Shown here in pieces: positions 35,508 to 47,670 of a stretch of 54,737 bases of DNA; position 1 is the stretch's first letter, and every line of letters begins with the position of its first letter. The notes under the pieces were generated by a model. That model saw nothing but the letters and a program-made list of their open reading frames with translations. It was not told the DNA's origin and searched no databases. Position numbers and translations under genes: made by a program. The DNA comes from Paenibacillus maysiensis (lineage in GTDB: Bacteria > Bacillota > Bacilli > Paenibacillales > Paenibacillaceae), in the NCBI RefSeq assembly GCF_000520815.1, contig NZ_ASRY01000002.1, positions 1 to 54,737 on the forward strand, given 5' to 3'.

Positions 35508-36320
35508 TTACTGCAATTGTTTAAGGACCCTCTCCGTTACTTGAGCAACGATGGATTGAATCAGTTTTTGATCCACTTGTGCAGAAGACGGCTCATGAGG
35601 CTTATTATGCTCTCCCAGCTTCAAAGCTTCTTCACGGGAGATCAGGCTGCCACCAGTCTTAATCCCCATGCTCTCACGAATCTGGATAAGCTCTGCTAGT
35701 CGCTCTGCACTCAGCTCCTCTAGTTGATCTGTGATCTTCTTCGTATGAAGCAGCGTCAAGGAGTAGTGCTCTAGTGATTCCATCCGGTAATATGCTTCTA
35801 TTGCATCTCTTCCCCAAGTCAGTGCACCATGATTAGCAAGCAATACCGCATTGTAGTCTTTGCAGAATGGAGCAATGGAATCTGGCACCTCTTGCGTACC
35901 TGGTGCTGCATAGGGAGATACAGGTACTTTACCAAGCAAAATGACGCCTTCTGGTGAATAGGCATGATCCAGTGCAACACCTGCCATCGCATAAGCCGTC
36001 GCCGCTTGTGGATGTGCATGGACAACAGCTGTCGTCTCTTCATTCTCCAGATATACTCTCAAATGCATCTTCAGCTCAGAAGAAGGCTTCAGCTTACCAT
36101 CTAACACCTTCCCTGTAAGGTCCACCTTTACGAGCATATCTGGCGTCATGAAGCCTTTACTGACTCCAGTTGGTGTAGCCCAGATTTCATTAGACCCCAC
36201 TTTGATGGAGATATTTCCATCATTCGCTGCAACAAAGTTTTTGTTATATACGCGTCTTCCGATCTCACAGATCATTTCTTTCGCTTCAGCATCGCTGAGA
36301 TAACGCTGATGATCTAGCAT
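35508..36320 (-). CDS. Class II aldolase (5-deoxyribulose-/methylthioribulose-1-phosphate type)
   Basis: 270 residues. A zinc-dependent aldolase of the FucA/AraD family: N-D-G-N-I-S (33-38), T-P-T-G-V-S-K-G (49-56), S-S-E82 with the catalytic acid, zinc ligands H101 and H103 in VVHAHPQA, and H164 in LLANHGALTWG. In this operon it most likely cleaves a 5-deoxy- or 5-methylthio-ribulose 1-phosphate to DHAP and acetaldehyde or methylthioacetaldehyde. It is longer than plain FucA (about 215); the extra C-terminus has a linker (HNKPHEPSSAQ) and an amphipathic helix (DQKLIQSIVAQVTERVLKQL), like the encapsulation helices of microcompartment enzymes. It is the last gene of a six-gene minus-strand operon, preceded by a hairpin at 36348. 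Confidence 0.82.
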   Translation of the reverse strand: MLDHQRYLSDAEAKEMICEIGRRVYNKNFVAANDGNISIKVGSNEIWATPTGVSKGFMTPDMLVKVDLTGKVLDGKLKPSSELKMHLRVYLENEETTAVVHAHPQAATAYAMAGVALDHAYSPEGVILLGKVPVSPYAAPGTQEVPDSIAPFCKDYNAVLLANHGALTWGRDAIEAYYRMESLEHYSLTLLHTKKITDQLEELSAERLAELIQIRESMGIKTGGSLISREEALKLGEHNKPHEPSSAQVDQKLIQSIVAQVTERVLKQLQ

Positions 36321-36347
36321 ATAAATCCCTCCTGTATACCATGCCGT

Positions 36348-36387
36348 AGCTGTCCTGCAAGACGTGTTAGCTACTTGCAGGACAGCT
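36348..36387 (-). terminator. Intercistronic hairpin before the aldolase gene
   Basis: Perfect 14-base arms agctgtcctgcaag / cttgcaggacagct. It lies between the YczE-type gene and the aldolase. No long T run, so it may attenuate or stabilise the mRNA rather than end it. Confidence 0.6.
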
Positions 36388-36408
36388 CTTATATGCTATT
36401 CACAATAT

Positions 36409-37023
36409 TTATTGAAATTTATGAATAGATTTCTTGGCAAAATTCAATCCTCTTAATGTCCATTCAATGGTTGGACCAATGAGCAAGATTCCGATAATGG
36501 TACCGAATCCGACCATACCACCTAGCCAATAACCACTAAGGACAAGGGATGCATCCAAAATAATTCGAATCCACTTCATCGACAGCTTTGTTTTCTCAGA
36601 CAGATACAACATCATTCCTTCTAACGCACCTGCACCAATTCCAGCATACAGATACACTCCTATGCCGATTCCCAGAATGATCGGTCCGAGAACCGCCATC
36701 ATCCATGAAGATGTAGGAAGGTAAGTATCTATGCCTATGTTTTGGAACATATTGATGAAGAATCCTACCGAGATCGCATTTAAAACGCTGCCGAGACCGA
36801 TTTTTTTGCGATCCAGAAATAGAACGATCAATAGGACAACGACATTAAAAATTTGACTGCATGTTCCAAAAGCAAACGGCAAATGCTCCATCATACCAAG
36901 TAAAAACGTACTAATCGGATCAATGCCCTTTCCCCCTGCTAGGAAACATAGGATGCCAAAAGCAGTAATAGCAGATCCTAGCAGGACAACAAGGATTTTC
37001 ACTACGATATATTGATTTTTCAC
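36409..37023 (-). CDS. YczE/YitT-type integral membrane protein
   Basis: 204 residues with five to six membrane helices. The N-terminal GSAITAFGILCFLAGGKGID followed by PISTFLLGMM, and later LGIGIGVYLYAGIGAGALEG and MKWIRIILDASLV, match the YczE/YyaS/YitT group. The biochemical role of the group is unknown; it is suspected to be a transport or export partner. Start GTG 37023, six bases after the stop of the CNT transporter gene, so both are co-translated. In this operon it could export the aldehyde product or help nucleoside uptake, but that is only a guess. Confidence 0.75.
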   Translation of the reverse strand: MKNQYIVVKILVVLLGSAITAFGILCFLAGGKGIDPISTFLLGMMEHLPFAFGTCSQIFNVVVLLIVLFLDRKKIGLGSVLNAISVGFFINMFQNIGIDTYLPTSSWMMAVLGPIILGIGIGVYLYAGIGAGALEGMMLYLSEKTKLSMKWIRIILDASLVLSGYWLGGMVGFGTIIGILLIGPTIEWTLRGLNFAKKSIHKFQ

Positions 37024-37029
37024 ATCAAC

Positions 37030-38229
37030 TTACCAAACGAAGAGGCCGACTAAACCAGCACTTAGTAAGGATACTAATGTTCCAGAAAGGATCATCATCC
37101 ATACGCCTCTAGACAAATTATTTGCCTTTTCCTTGCTTACAATACCATTGAAGCAGCCTAGAATCATTCCCACTGTGGAGAAGTTCGCAAAGGATACAAG
37201 GAAAGTACTAAGAACGGCTTTCATATGCGGACTGAATGTATCCATAATCGGCATAATCTCGGCCATCACGACGAATTCATTCGTTACCAACTTCGTACCC
37301 ATGTACTGAGCCGTTTGGAATGCTTCACTAAGCGACAGACCAAGAAGTAGAGAGAAGGGGGTCATGATTACTCCTAAAATACTGCTCAATGTAAGCCAAG
37401 GCGCAATGAGTAGAAGAATCTTATCAATAAGTGCCGCCAAGGCTACGAATGCAATAATCATCGCTGTGATGATTAGAATCAACTTACCAGCAGCAAGGAT
37501 CGAATCACCAAGGAAAGAGAAGAACGGTGGCTTTTCTTCCTTTTGCATTTCAAAAACAACATCCTCTTCCTTCGTCATGACGACAGGATTCAGGATACTC
37601 GTCACAATAATGGCGTTAATAATATTCAGTGGCACCGCCGTTAGAACGAATTCCGCAGGCAACATTTGTGTATATACACCAATCATCGCCGCTGATACAC
37701 AGCTCATGGACATGAGAGAAATCGTGAATAGACGCTGCTGACTCATCGATTTTAATTGTCCGCCCGATACAGCTAATGCCTCTGTGTTCCCAAGGAACAT
37801 CATTTCAATCGCATAGAAAGACTCAAACTTCGGTTGACCTGTGAGCTTGGACAGCCCCCAGCCTAACCATTTTATGATTTTTGGAAGAATCCCAAAATAA
37901 GTTAATATATCAAATAACGGTACAACCAATAGGATTGGCATTAACGCACTGAACACAACGTCCATATTTTTAACATGAACCATACTTGCAAATGCAAATC
38001 CAACCCCAGAAAAAGCAGTCTCGACTAACCAGGTAAAGGCTTTGGCAACTTGTCCAACAAACCAGCGACCACCTGAGAAAGCCGTTAACAACCAAGCTAA
38101 GAAAAGATTAAAAACAACCAGTATAGCAATGGACTTCCATTTCACATTTTTCTTATCTTTAGAGAAAAGAAACGCAACTCCCATAAAGGCCAAAATACCA
38201 ACGATGTTGATGAGTAAAAAGAAGTTCAT
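37030..38229 (-). CDS. Concentrative nucleoside transporter (CNT/NupC family)
   Basis: 399 residues, about ten membrane helices, a normal length for NupC-type Na+- or H+-nucleoside symporters. Family segments are visible: ALMPILLVVPLFDILTYFGI, GNTEALAVSGGQLKSMSQQR (replacing the Q-T-E-A-P substrate motif region), and VLSTFLVSFANFSTVGMILG in the C-terminal half. Start ATG 38229 with GGAGGGG. Placed between the isomerase and aldolase genes, it probably imports the nucleoside whose sugar this operon degrades, such as 5'-deoxyadenosine, methylthioadenosine or another 5'-modified nucleoside. Confidence 0.85.
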   Translation of the reverse strand: MNFFLLINIVGILAFMGVAFLFSKDKKNVKWKSIAILVVFNLFLAWLLTAFSGGRWFVGQVAKAFTWLVETAFSGVGFAFASMVHVKNMDVVFSALMPILLVVPLFDILTYFGILPKIIKWLGWGLSKLTGQPKFESFYAIEMMFLGNTEALAVSGGQLKSMSQQRLFTISLMSMSCVSAAMIGVYTQMLPAEFVLTAVPLNIINAIIVTSILNPVVMTKEEDVVFEMQKEEKPPFFSFLGDSILAAGKLILIITAMIIAFVALAALIDKILLLIAPWLTLSSILGVIMTPFSLLLGLSLSEAFQTAQYMGTKLVTNEFVVMAEIMPIMDTFSPHMKAVLSTFLVSFANFSTVGMILGCFNGIVSKEKANNLSRGVWMMILSGTLVSLLSAGLVGLFVW

Positions 38230-38310
38230 ATGACCCCTCCCGCTATAATTGAATATCTTTTGGAGTGATGTAGCCTAATTGTCCATACAGAGGTAGGAGG
38301 CTTTCTAGAA

Positions 38311-39351
38311 TTATTCGAACAAAGCTTTCAACTTGTCGGTGTAAGGGGCTTGAATAATACCCTTTTCCGTTATGATCGCAGTAATCAATTCATTTGGTGT
38401 TACATCAAATGCAGGGTTGAACACTTTTACGCCATCTGGTGCCGTCTGTTTACCAAAGCCATGAGTAATCTCTGCACTAGAGCGCTCTTCGATAGGAATC
38501 TCAGCTCCAGTTGTTGTCTCTAGATCGATCGTCGATAGAGGACTTGCTACGTAGAATGGAATATTGTGTTTTTGTGCAAGAACAGCAAGACCATAAGTCC
38601 CGATTTTGTTCGCAGTATCGCCATTAGCTGCAATTCGGTCGCAACCTACAATTACCGCATCGACTTTACCTTGCTGCATCACCATCGCTGCCATACTATC
38701 CGTAATCAAGGTAACATCTACATCCGCTTGCATAAGCTCCCAAGTCGTTAAGCGAGCACCTTGCAATAGCGGTCTAGTCTCGTCAGCAAACACTTTAATA
38801 TCCATACCGCGTTCTTTGGCAAGATAGATTGGAGCAAGCGCTGTTCCGTACTTCGCTGTAGCAATTCCACCTGCATTACAGTGAGTAAGCAGTGTCATTC
38901 CATCTTTTAATAGAGTGAGACCATTCTCCCCAATAGATTTGCAAATCTCTGCATCATCTTTCTTGATTGCATCTGCTTCATTAAGAAGAATTTGTTTGAT
39001 CTCAGCGACAGACTTGTCTTTGTTATCCACCAATGTCTTCTTCATGCGATTAAGTGCCCAGAACAGGTTAACCGCAGTGGGGCGGGATGATGCTAGATAA
39101 TCGGAGATTTCTTCATATTTCACCATAAAAGAAATATAATCCGTTTCAGTCAATTGACTTGCGCCTAGAGCCACACCATATGCTGCTGCAATTCCAATTG
39201 CTGGAGCACCGCGAACCTTAAGTTCGAAGATGGCATCCCACAAGTCCTTCATCGTTTCAATTTCAAGATATACTTCTGCCAGAGGCAATTTGGTTTGATC
39301 TAGAAGGATGATTTTTTTCCCATCGTATTTCACGGACTCGATATTTTTCAT
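38311..39351 (-). CDS. MtnA-type aldose-1-phosphate isomerase
   Basis: 346 residues. Homologue of S-methyl-5-thioribose-1-phosphate isomerase, which converts the 1-phosphate aldose to a ribulose 1-phosphate. RGAPAIG near residue 50, the catalytic Cys in LLTHCNAGG and Asp in [11 protein letters not shown] are all present, with [12 protein letters not shown] near the end. The start is ATG 39351; the ATG nine bases upstream abuts AAAGGA. No mtnK, mtnW or mtnD of the universal methionine salvage pathway is nearby. Instead a phosphorylase, a nucleoside carrier and a class II aldolase flank it. This fits the DHAP-shunt/5-deoxyribose disposal type of MtnA homologue (mtnA-like or drdI). Confidence 0.9.
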   Translation of the reverse strand: MKNIESVKYDGKKIILLDQTKLPLAEVYLEIETMKDLWDAIFELKVRGAPAIGIAAAYGVALGASQLTETDYISFMVKYEEISDYLASSRPTAVNLFWALNRMKKTLVDNKDKSVAEIKQILLNEADAIKKDDAEICKSIGENGLTLLKDGMTLLTHCNAGGIATAKYGTALAPIYLAKERGMDIKVFADETRPLLQGARLTTWELMQADVDVTLITDSMAAMVMQQGKVDAVIVGCDRIAANGDTANKIGTYGLAVLAQKHNIPFYVASPLSTIDLETTTGAEIPIEERSSAEITHGFGKQTAPDGVKVFNPAFDVTPNELITAIITEKGIIQAPYTDKLKALFE

Positions 39352-39404
39352 GTTTATCATTCCTTTATATTAAGAAATATTTCAGTCCATCCTTCTACAG
39401 ATCC

Positions 39405-40139
39405 TTATCTTCGACGAACGATATGAAATTTCATGATATTGTTCACAATCAAACTTTTTCCATAAAATATCGGATCATTCGCATTGGAATAGAAGGTTTG
39501 TTCCAAAACTTGAAGCGCTTCATGCTGAATAATGCCCAGCTTCTCAGCATCTGTCGTAGAAGCATTCTCAGCAAATAAATTGCAATGAGAGCTGAAAATC
39601 TGAATATTTTGCGCAGAACTTAGATAGCTCAATATGGATGAATTCGCATAATTGGTGAAGAAATCAGCACTTACATATTTTTCGGGAATATACACTCGGT
39701 CTAAGGTAAACGGTTTTTTGTCCGCTGTACGGATACGCTCAAAGAATAACAAGATTTCATCATCGTTCAAGTGAAGCAGCTCTCTAATATCTTCATCATT
39801 GGTAACTTCGGGCTTTGTAATCCCGATCGTGCCGACCGTATAGTTTTGCGCCTTAACTAGATCTGTCATGCTGTCTAGCTTCTCGATACCTGTCGTTAAC
39901 ATAGGCGTTTTGGAGATGACAAATGTACCTACGCCATGTTTTCGCACAATGTATCCTTCGAGCTCTAATTTCTGAAGGGCCTCCCGCAATATCGGTCGAC
40001 TGATATTTAGCTTGTCAGCGAGTTTCTGCTCCGCATCCAATTTTCCTCCAATTTTGAATACATCATTTTCAATGAGATCTATAATAGTTCTTACCGCAAG
40101 CGTCGATAATGTTTCTTTTTCAATTCCAATATTTTTCAT
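39405..40139 (-). CDS. GntR/HutC-family transcriptional regulator
   Basis: 244 residues. Winged-helix HTH (RTIIDLIENDVFKIGGKLDA, EQKLADKLNISRPILREALQ) plus a UTRA effector domain (LLHLNDDEILLFFERIRTAD, TLDRVYIPEKY, ALQVLEQTFYSNANDPIFYG). UTRA domains bind small sugar- or nucleoside-like ligands, so it likely senses a pathway intermediate. Start ATG 40139 after GGAGG. Being the second gene of the operon, it may regulate its own promoter through the palindrome at 40973-40989. Confidence 0.88.
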   Translation of the reverse strand: MKNIGIEKETLSTLAVRTIIDLIENDVFKIGGKLDAEQKLADKLNISRPILREALQKLELEGYIVRKHGVGTFVISKTPMLTTGIEKLDSMTDLVKAQNYTVGTIGITKPEVTNDEDIRELLHLNDDEILLFFERIRTADKKPFTLDRVYIPEKYVSADFFTNYANSSILSYLSSAQNIQIFSSHCNLFAENASTTDAEKLGIIQHEALQVLEQTFYSNANDPIFYGKSLIVNNIMKFHIVRRR

Positions 40140-40220
40140 TTATTTACCTCCTAAAGCGACTTCCTTCATCTTACTATTGTTGAATAATGAAAAACAATAG
40201 CGTTCTAGGAGGTGGGATTT

Positions 40221-40949
40221 TTATAGGTTTAGCAACGTTTCCAGAGCAATATCAATTTCGGCTTGAATGGCTTCGTTCACAAAATCTTTGTGTGGGTTGT
40301 AATCATTCATATCACTAAAAGCATATCCATCGAGTGCAAAGATCCCGACAGCAGAGACACCTCTTAATCTAGCAATCACGTAGAGTGCTGCAAGTTCCAT
40401 CTCCGCACCAAGAGCTCCTGACTCTTTGTACAGCATATGTGGGAACTCAAGTGGACCTGCATAGAATGCATCCAAGGTAACGATCGTACCTAGCCCATAC
40501 TTAAATTTCATTTTCTTTGCCGCTTCTTCAAGTTTGAGCAACATATTGAAGTCGGCAACAGCCGGTACGCCCTCAGGCACCAGTTGTTTCGTTAATCCTT
40601 CTGCTCGTACTGCTGAATCCGCGATAATCAAGCTTCCTGGAGGAAGCTCCTCTGTATAGGACCCTGCTGTACCTACACGAATGATTTTTTTTGCACCTGC
40701 TTTAATCAATTCTTCAAAACAAACAGCCGCACCTGGAGAACCGACACCATGACTTGCAACGGTGATTTTTTTACCTTTATAATAACCATTGATCGTACGG
40801 TATTCTCTGGAATAAGCGAGCTCCTCAGAATGATCTAATAGATCTCCAATCATTTTGGCACGCTCAGGATTACCAACTACAATAACATGTTCAGATATAG
40901 CACCTTGTTTAACTTTAATATTAGGTAACATCATTTCAGTAGTATCCAC
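40221..40949 (-). CDS. Nucleoside phosphorylase (PNP/UDP, NP-I family)
   Basis: About 242 residues. Hexameric NP-I family enzyme that splits a nucleoside with phosphate to the base and a pentose 1-phosphate. Motifs: VVGNPERAKMIGDLL, SHGVGSPGAAVCFEELI, RVGTAGSYTE and GAEMELAALYVIARLRGV, in which the M-E pair contacts ribose. The start is probably GTG 40949, six bases after GAGGTG; two ATG codons downstream have no RBS. As first gene of the operon it would produce 5-deoxyribose or methylthioribose 1-phosphate directly, making a separate nucleosidase and kinase unnecessary. Substrate specificity among PNP, UDP and MTA phosphorylases cannot be settled by eye. Confidence 0.83.
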   Translation of the reverse strand: MDTTEMMLPNIKVKQGAISEHVIVVGNPERAKMIGDLLDHSEELAYSREYRTINGYYKGKKITVASHGVGSPGAAVCFEELIKAGAKKIIRVGTAGSYTEELPPGSLIIADSAVRAEGLTKQLVPEGVPAVADFNMLLKLEEAAKKMKFKYGLGTIVTLDAFYAGPLEFPHMLYKESGALGAEMELAALYVIARLRGVSAVGIFALDGYAFSDMNDYNPHKDFVNEAIQAEIDIALETLLNL

Positions 40950-40972
40950 ACGGATCACCTCACTTAGTCATT

Positions 40973-40989
40973 AAGAGGTCTGACCTCTT
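40973..40989. promoter_or_regulatory. Operator-like palindrome upstream of the nucleoside operon
   Basis: aagaggtctgacctctt, a perfect palindrome around a central t, 24-40 bases before the first gene start. The likely target of the GntR/HutC regulator encoded in the operon. Confidence 0.65.
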
Positions 40990-41099
40990 GACTGCTATAT
41001 TACTCCAGTATGAAAACGGTGTCAAATGTTATTTTTATTCAGTTGTATGCCATATAAGCGGTAAATATATCAACCAATCACCGATAGACCGGTTAAGGA

Positions 41100-41119
41100 G
41101 AACTGTACCACAAGTATAG
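41100..41119 (+). repeat. att copy 8 (outermost recognised)
   Basis: gaactgtaccacaagtatag, 17/20 to the rlmH end, reading E-L-Y-H-K-Y without a stop. caccgatagaccggtta begins 21 bases before the core, the same spacing as at copies 3 and 6. Confidence 0.75.
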
Positions 41120-41543
41120 TAGAGCGGAATGTTGAATTAGTTCTACATAATGAGTTGTTAGTACCTCTTAATGTCTACGCCAAAGCAAAACTTGTGGTTA
41201 AAATGGTTCTAATGAAGGAAAAAGTAATTGTCTATTGCAACGGCGATAATTAGAGGGGGTCGATTCACTGATAACGTCCAACCCAAAGCCATAACCTTTG
41301 TAAAAAGCTGAGATAAGGCCTCCGTTTTATATTCTTAGATCCCTGTGGATAATTTATCACTTTTTTTTCCATATGGAAATGGTTTATAATTATCAGATAA
41401 TAGTCGATATAATTTTTAATAGACTATAATTTAGTTATAATGGAGACAGAAAAGGTATGTTCCTGAGTGGAGCCTTCTTCTTGTATCACCTAAGCAGGAG
41501 GGCCTGCTCTTTTTTGCAAATATAAGAGATAAGGAAGGTTTTT
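41120..41543. other. Intergenic region upstream of mqo
   Basis: About 420 bases without a gene. A hairpin agcagg / cctgct followed by cttttttgc (41493-41516) stands just before the mqo RBS (ataaggaagg) and could terminate upstream transcripts or attenuate mqo. AT-rich promoter-like sequence lies at 41380-41420. Confidence 0.45.
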
Positions 41544-43043
41544 ATGAGTAACATACAGAAAAAAACAGACGTTATCTTAATTGGTGCCGGAGTCATGAGC
41601 GCGACTCTGGGATCATTGCTGAAAGAGTTAGCACCGAAATGGGAAATCACAGTGTTTGAGAAACTTGCAAGCGCAGGAGAAGAAAGCTCTAACGAATGGA
41701 ATAATGCCGGTACGGGCCATGCTGCACTGTGTGAGCTGAACTATACATCCGAGAAACCTGACGGATCTATAGATATTAGTAAAGCTGTAAACATTAATGA
41801 GCAGTTTCAGCTCTCAAGACAGTTTTGGTCTTTTCTTGTAAACAGCAATTTGATTCATAATCCGCAGGACTTTATCAAGCCAATACCTCATATGAGTTTG
41901 GTAATCGGGGAAAAAAACGTATCTTTTTTAAAAAAGAGGGTTAAAGCGCTTTCAAATGTTTCTTTGTTTCAAGGAATGGAGTTTTCTGATGACCCTAATA
42001 AGCTGAAGGAATGGATTCCGCTGATCATGGAAGGCCGTACATCGAATGAACCGATTGCAGCAACCAAAGTCGACTCCGGAACAGATGTCAACTTTGGTGC
42101 TTTAACACGTATGTTGTTTGACCATTTAAAAAATAAAAACGTCGAGATCAATTACAAGCATAGTATTAAGGATATTAAACGTACGAGCGACGGCTCGTGG
42201 GAAGTCAAAGTGCATAATCTGGATAACGGTAAAATCGAATACCATACTGCCAAATTCGTCTTTATCGGCGGTGGGGGCGGTAGTCTACCCTTACTACAAA
42301 AAACCGGCATTCCTGAGTCCAAACATATTGGAGGATTTCCGGTAAGCGGACTATTTATGGTATGTAACAATCCTAAAGTTGTCGCGCAGCATCATGCAAA
42401 AGTATATGGTAAAGCTAAGCTTGGTGCTCCCCCCATGTCTGTCCCGCATCTGGATACAAGATATATCGGCAGCGAAAAAGCACTGCTGTTTGGGCCGTTT
42501 GCCGGCTTCTCACCAAAGTTTTTGAAAACGGGTTCAAATTTGGATTTGATCTGTTCTGTAAAACCCAATAACCTCTTGACGATGTTAGCGGCAGGTGCAA
42601 AAGAGATGGCATTGACCAAATACCTGATCCAGCAAGTAATGTTATCGAATGAAAAGCGCCTGGAGGAATTACGCGAGTTTATTCCGAACGCCAAAATGGA
42701 GGACTGGGAGATCGTGGTAGCGGGCCAACGTGTGCAGGTGATCAAAGATACGGAGGTCGGTAAAGGAACCCTTCAATTTGGTACGGAAGTGGTTAGTGCC
42801 GCTGATGGCTCGGTAGCTGCATTGCTCGGCGCTTCTCCGGGTGCTTCTACTGCTGTTAACGTTATGCTGGAAGTATTAGAAAGATGTTTCCCACAACATA
42901 TGAAAGAGTGGGAACCGAAAATAAAAGAAATGATTCCTTCTTATGGTATGTCACTAGCGGAAAACCCAGATATTTTCCAAGAAATTCATGATTCTACAGC
43001 GCAGACGCTTGGTCTGGGTGAAAAAGAACCGCTGCATCGTTAA
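41544..43043 (+). CDS. mqo: Malate:quinone oxidoreductase
   Basis: 499 residues, the normal length. FAD-dependent peripheral membrane enzyme that oxidises malate to oxaloacetate and passes electrons to quinone, linking the TCA cycle and the respiratory chain. N-terminal dinucleotide fold [20 protein letters not shown], then the family signature [48 protein letters not shown] and the C-terminal [18 protein letters not shown]. Start ATG 41544 with AAGGAAGG. A monocistronic unit just right of att copy 8; it may be core chromosome or further cargo. Confidence 0.95.
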   Translation: MSNIQKKTDVILIGAGVMSATLGSLLKELAPKWEITVFEKLASAGEESSNEWNNAGTGHAALCELNYTSEKPDGSIDISKAVNINEQFQLSRQFWSFLVNSNLIHNPQDFIKPIPHMSLVIGEKNVSFLKKRVKALSNVSLFQGMEFSDDPNKLKEWIPLIMEGRTSNEPIAATKVDSGTDVNFGALTRMLFDHLKNKNVEINYKHSIKDIKRTSDGSWEVKVHNLDNGKIEYHTAKFVFIGGGGGSLPLLQKTGIPESKHIGGFPVSGLFMVCNNPKVVAQHHAKVYGKAKLGAPPMSVPHLDTRYIGSEKALLFGPFAGFSPKFLKTGSNLDLICSVKPNNLLTMLAAGAKEMALTKYLIQQVMLSNEKRLEELREFIPNAKMEDWEIVVAGQRVQVIKDTEVGKGTLQFGTEVVSAADGSVAALLGASPGASTAVNVMLEVLERCFPQHMKEWEPKIKEMIPSYGMSLAENPDIFQEIHDSTAQTLGLGEKEPLHR

Positions 43044-43263
43044 TTTTTGAATGTAGAACCTAGCCCCAGGATCAACTCACTTGTGAGAATTACTTTTTTT
43101 GATAAAATGCACATTAATCTTACGATATGTATTAAAATCGCATAAACAACAACGCTTAGCGGTGGGGAATATTCCCACCGCTAAAATGCTTGCATAAGAA
43201 TACAAAATGTTGCAATCCTCCCATGTTTCCGATCATAGGTGTCTGATATAGTGATCACAGTAA

Positions 43264-47256
<3,993 letters not shown>

Positions 47257-47366
47257 GATATACTGGAAGCGAAACATATCTGCATTTCCTGTCTGCATGT
47301 CTGGATCACATTCGGTCGGTGATTCCCCAAAAGGCCTGGCCTATCGTCATAAGAGAATTCGTTAAG

Positions 47367-47401
47367 GAACCTCCTCGAAGATTTATTGAGGAGGTTCTTT
47401 A
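47367..47401 (+). terminator. Terminator of the galactanase gene
   Basis: Stem gaacctcctc / gaggaggttc followed by tttat. Confidence 0.85.
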
Positions 47402-47670
47402 TTTTGGGAATAGGCGGAATAGTCCAGTTTGAATTTTCTTATCGTTCTTCTTCCATAAGTAATAGGTTTGACTTCTGGTAACCTTCTTGTTTGTTGTGCT
47501 TCGTCTATATTCATTGTAGACGTTATTGTTGTCCTCACCAATCAATCTACCCTGCATCGGAAAAACAACCCAAAGAGAGATCACCCTCTATTTAAAAAGG
47601 TGATCCCTCCCTGGTTAAAGGTTCACATCCACTGAATTGCTTTCAGTCATTTTTTCATGTCACGGAGCTT
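47402..47670. other. Spacer between convergent galactanase and helicase genes
   Basis: No convincing gene. Inverted pair gatcacc / ggtgatc at about 47579-47607 could serve as terminator for the helicase gene. A minus-strand frame of 61 residues has no recognisable domain. Confidence 0.35.

Larger units (their letters stand above)
2098..41119. mobile_element. Putative tandem array of SCC-like islands behind rlmH
   Basis: Eight same-orientation copies of the rlmH 3' end (2098, 5181, 7572, 15433, 15795, 19727, 33859, 41100) delimit seven intervals of about 3.1, 2.4, 7.9, 0.4, 3.9, 14.1 and 7.2 kb. Cargo differs between intervals, base composition jumps between them, and truncated genes and IS remnants sit close to several boundaries. 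The arrangement matches composite SCC or SCC-like islands in staphylococci, where successive elements insert at the same site and stack. No ccr-type large serine recombinase or other integrase is seen, so the elements are either remnants, mobilised in trans, or driven by an enzyme outside the window. The island interpretation is inference; the repeats are seen directly. Confidence 0.7.

Noticed and set aside
41189..41210. acttgtggttaaaatggttc resembles an inverted att core near copy 8
   Set aside because: Only the acttgtggt and ggttc ends agree; the middle differs, and all convincing copies are in the opposite orientation.
47448..47466. ttccataagtaatagg resembles an att core beyond copy 8
   Set aside because: Only about ten bases (ccataagtaa) match, the E-P-Y reading is lost and neither sub-terminal sequence family is present.
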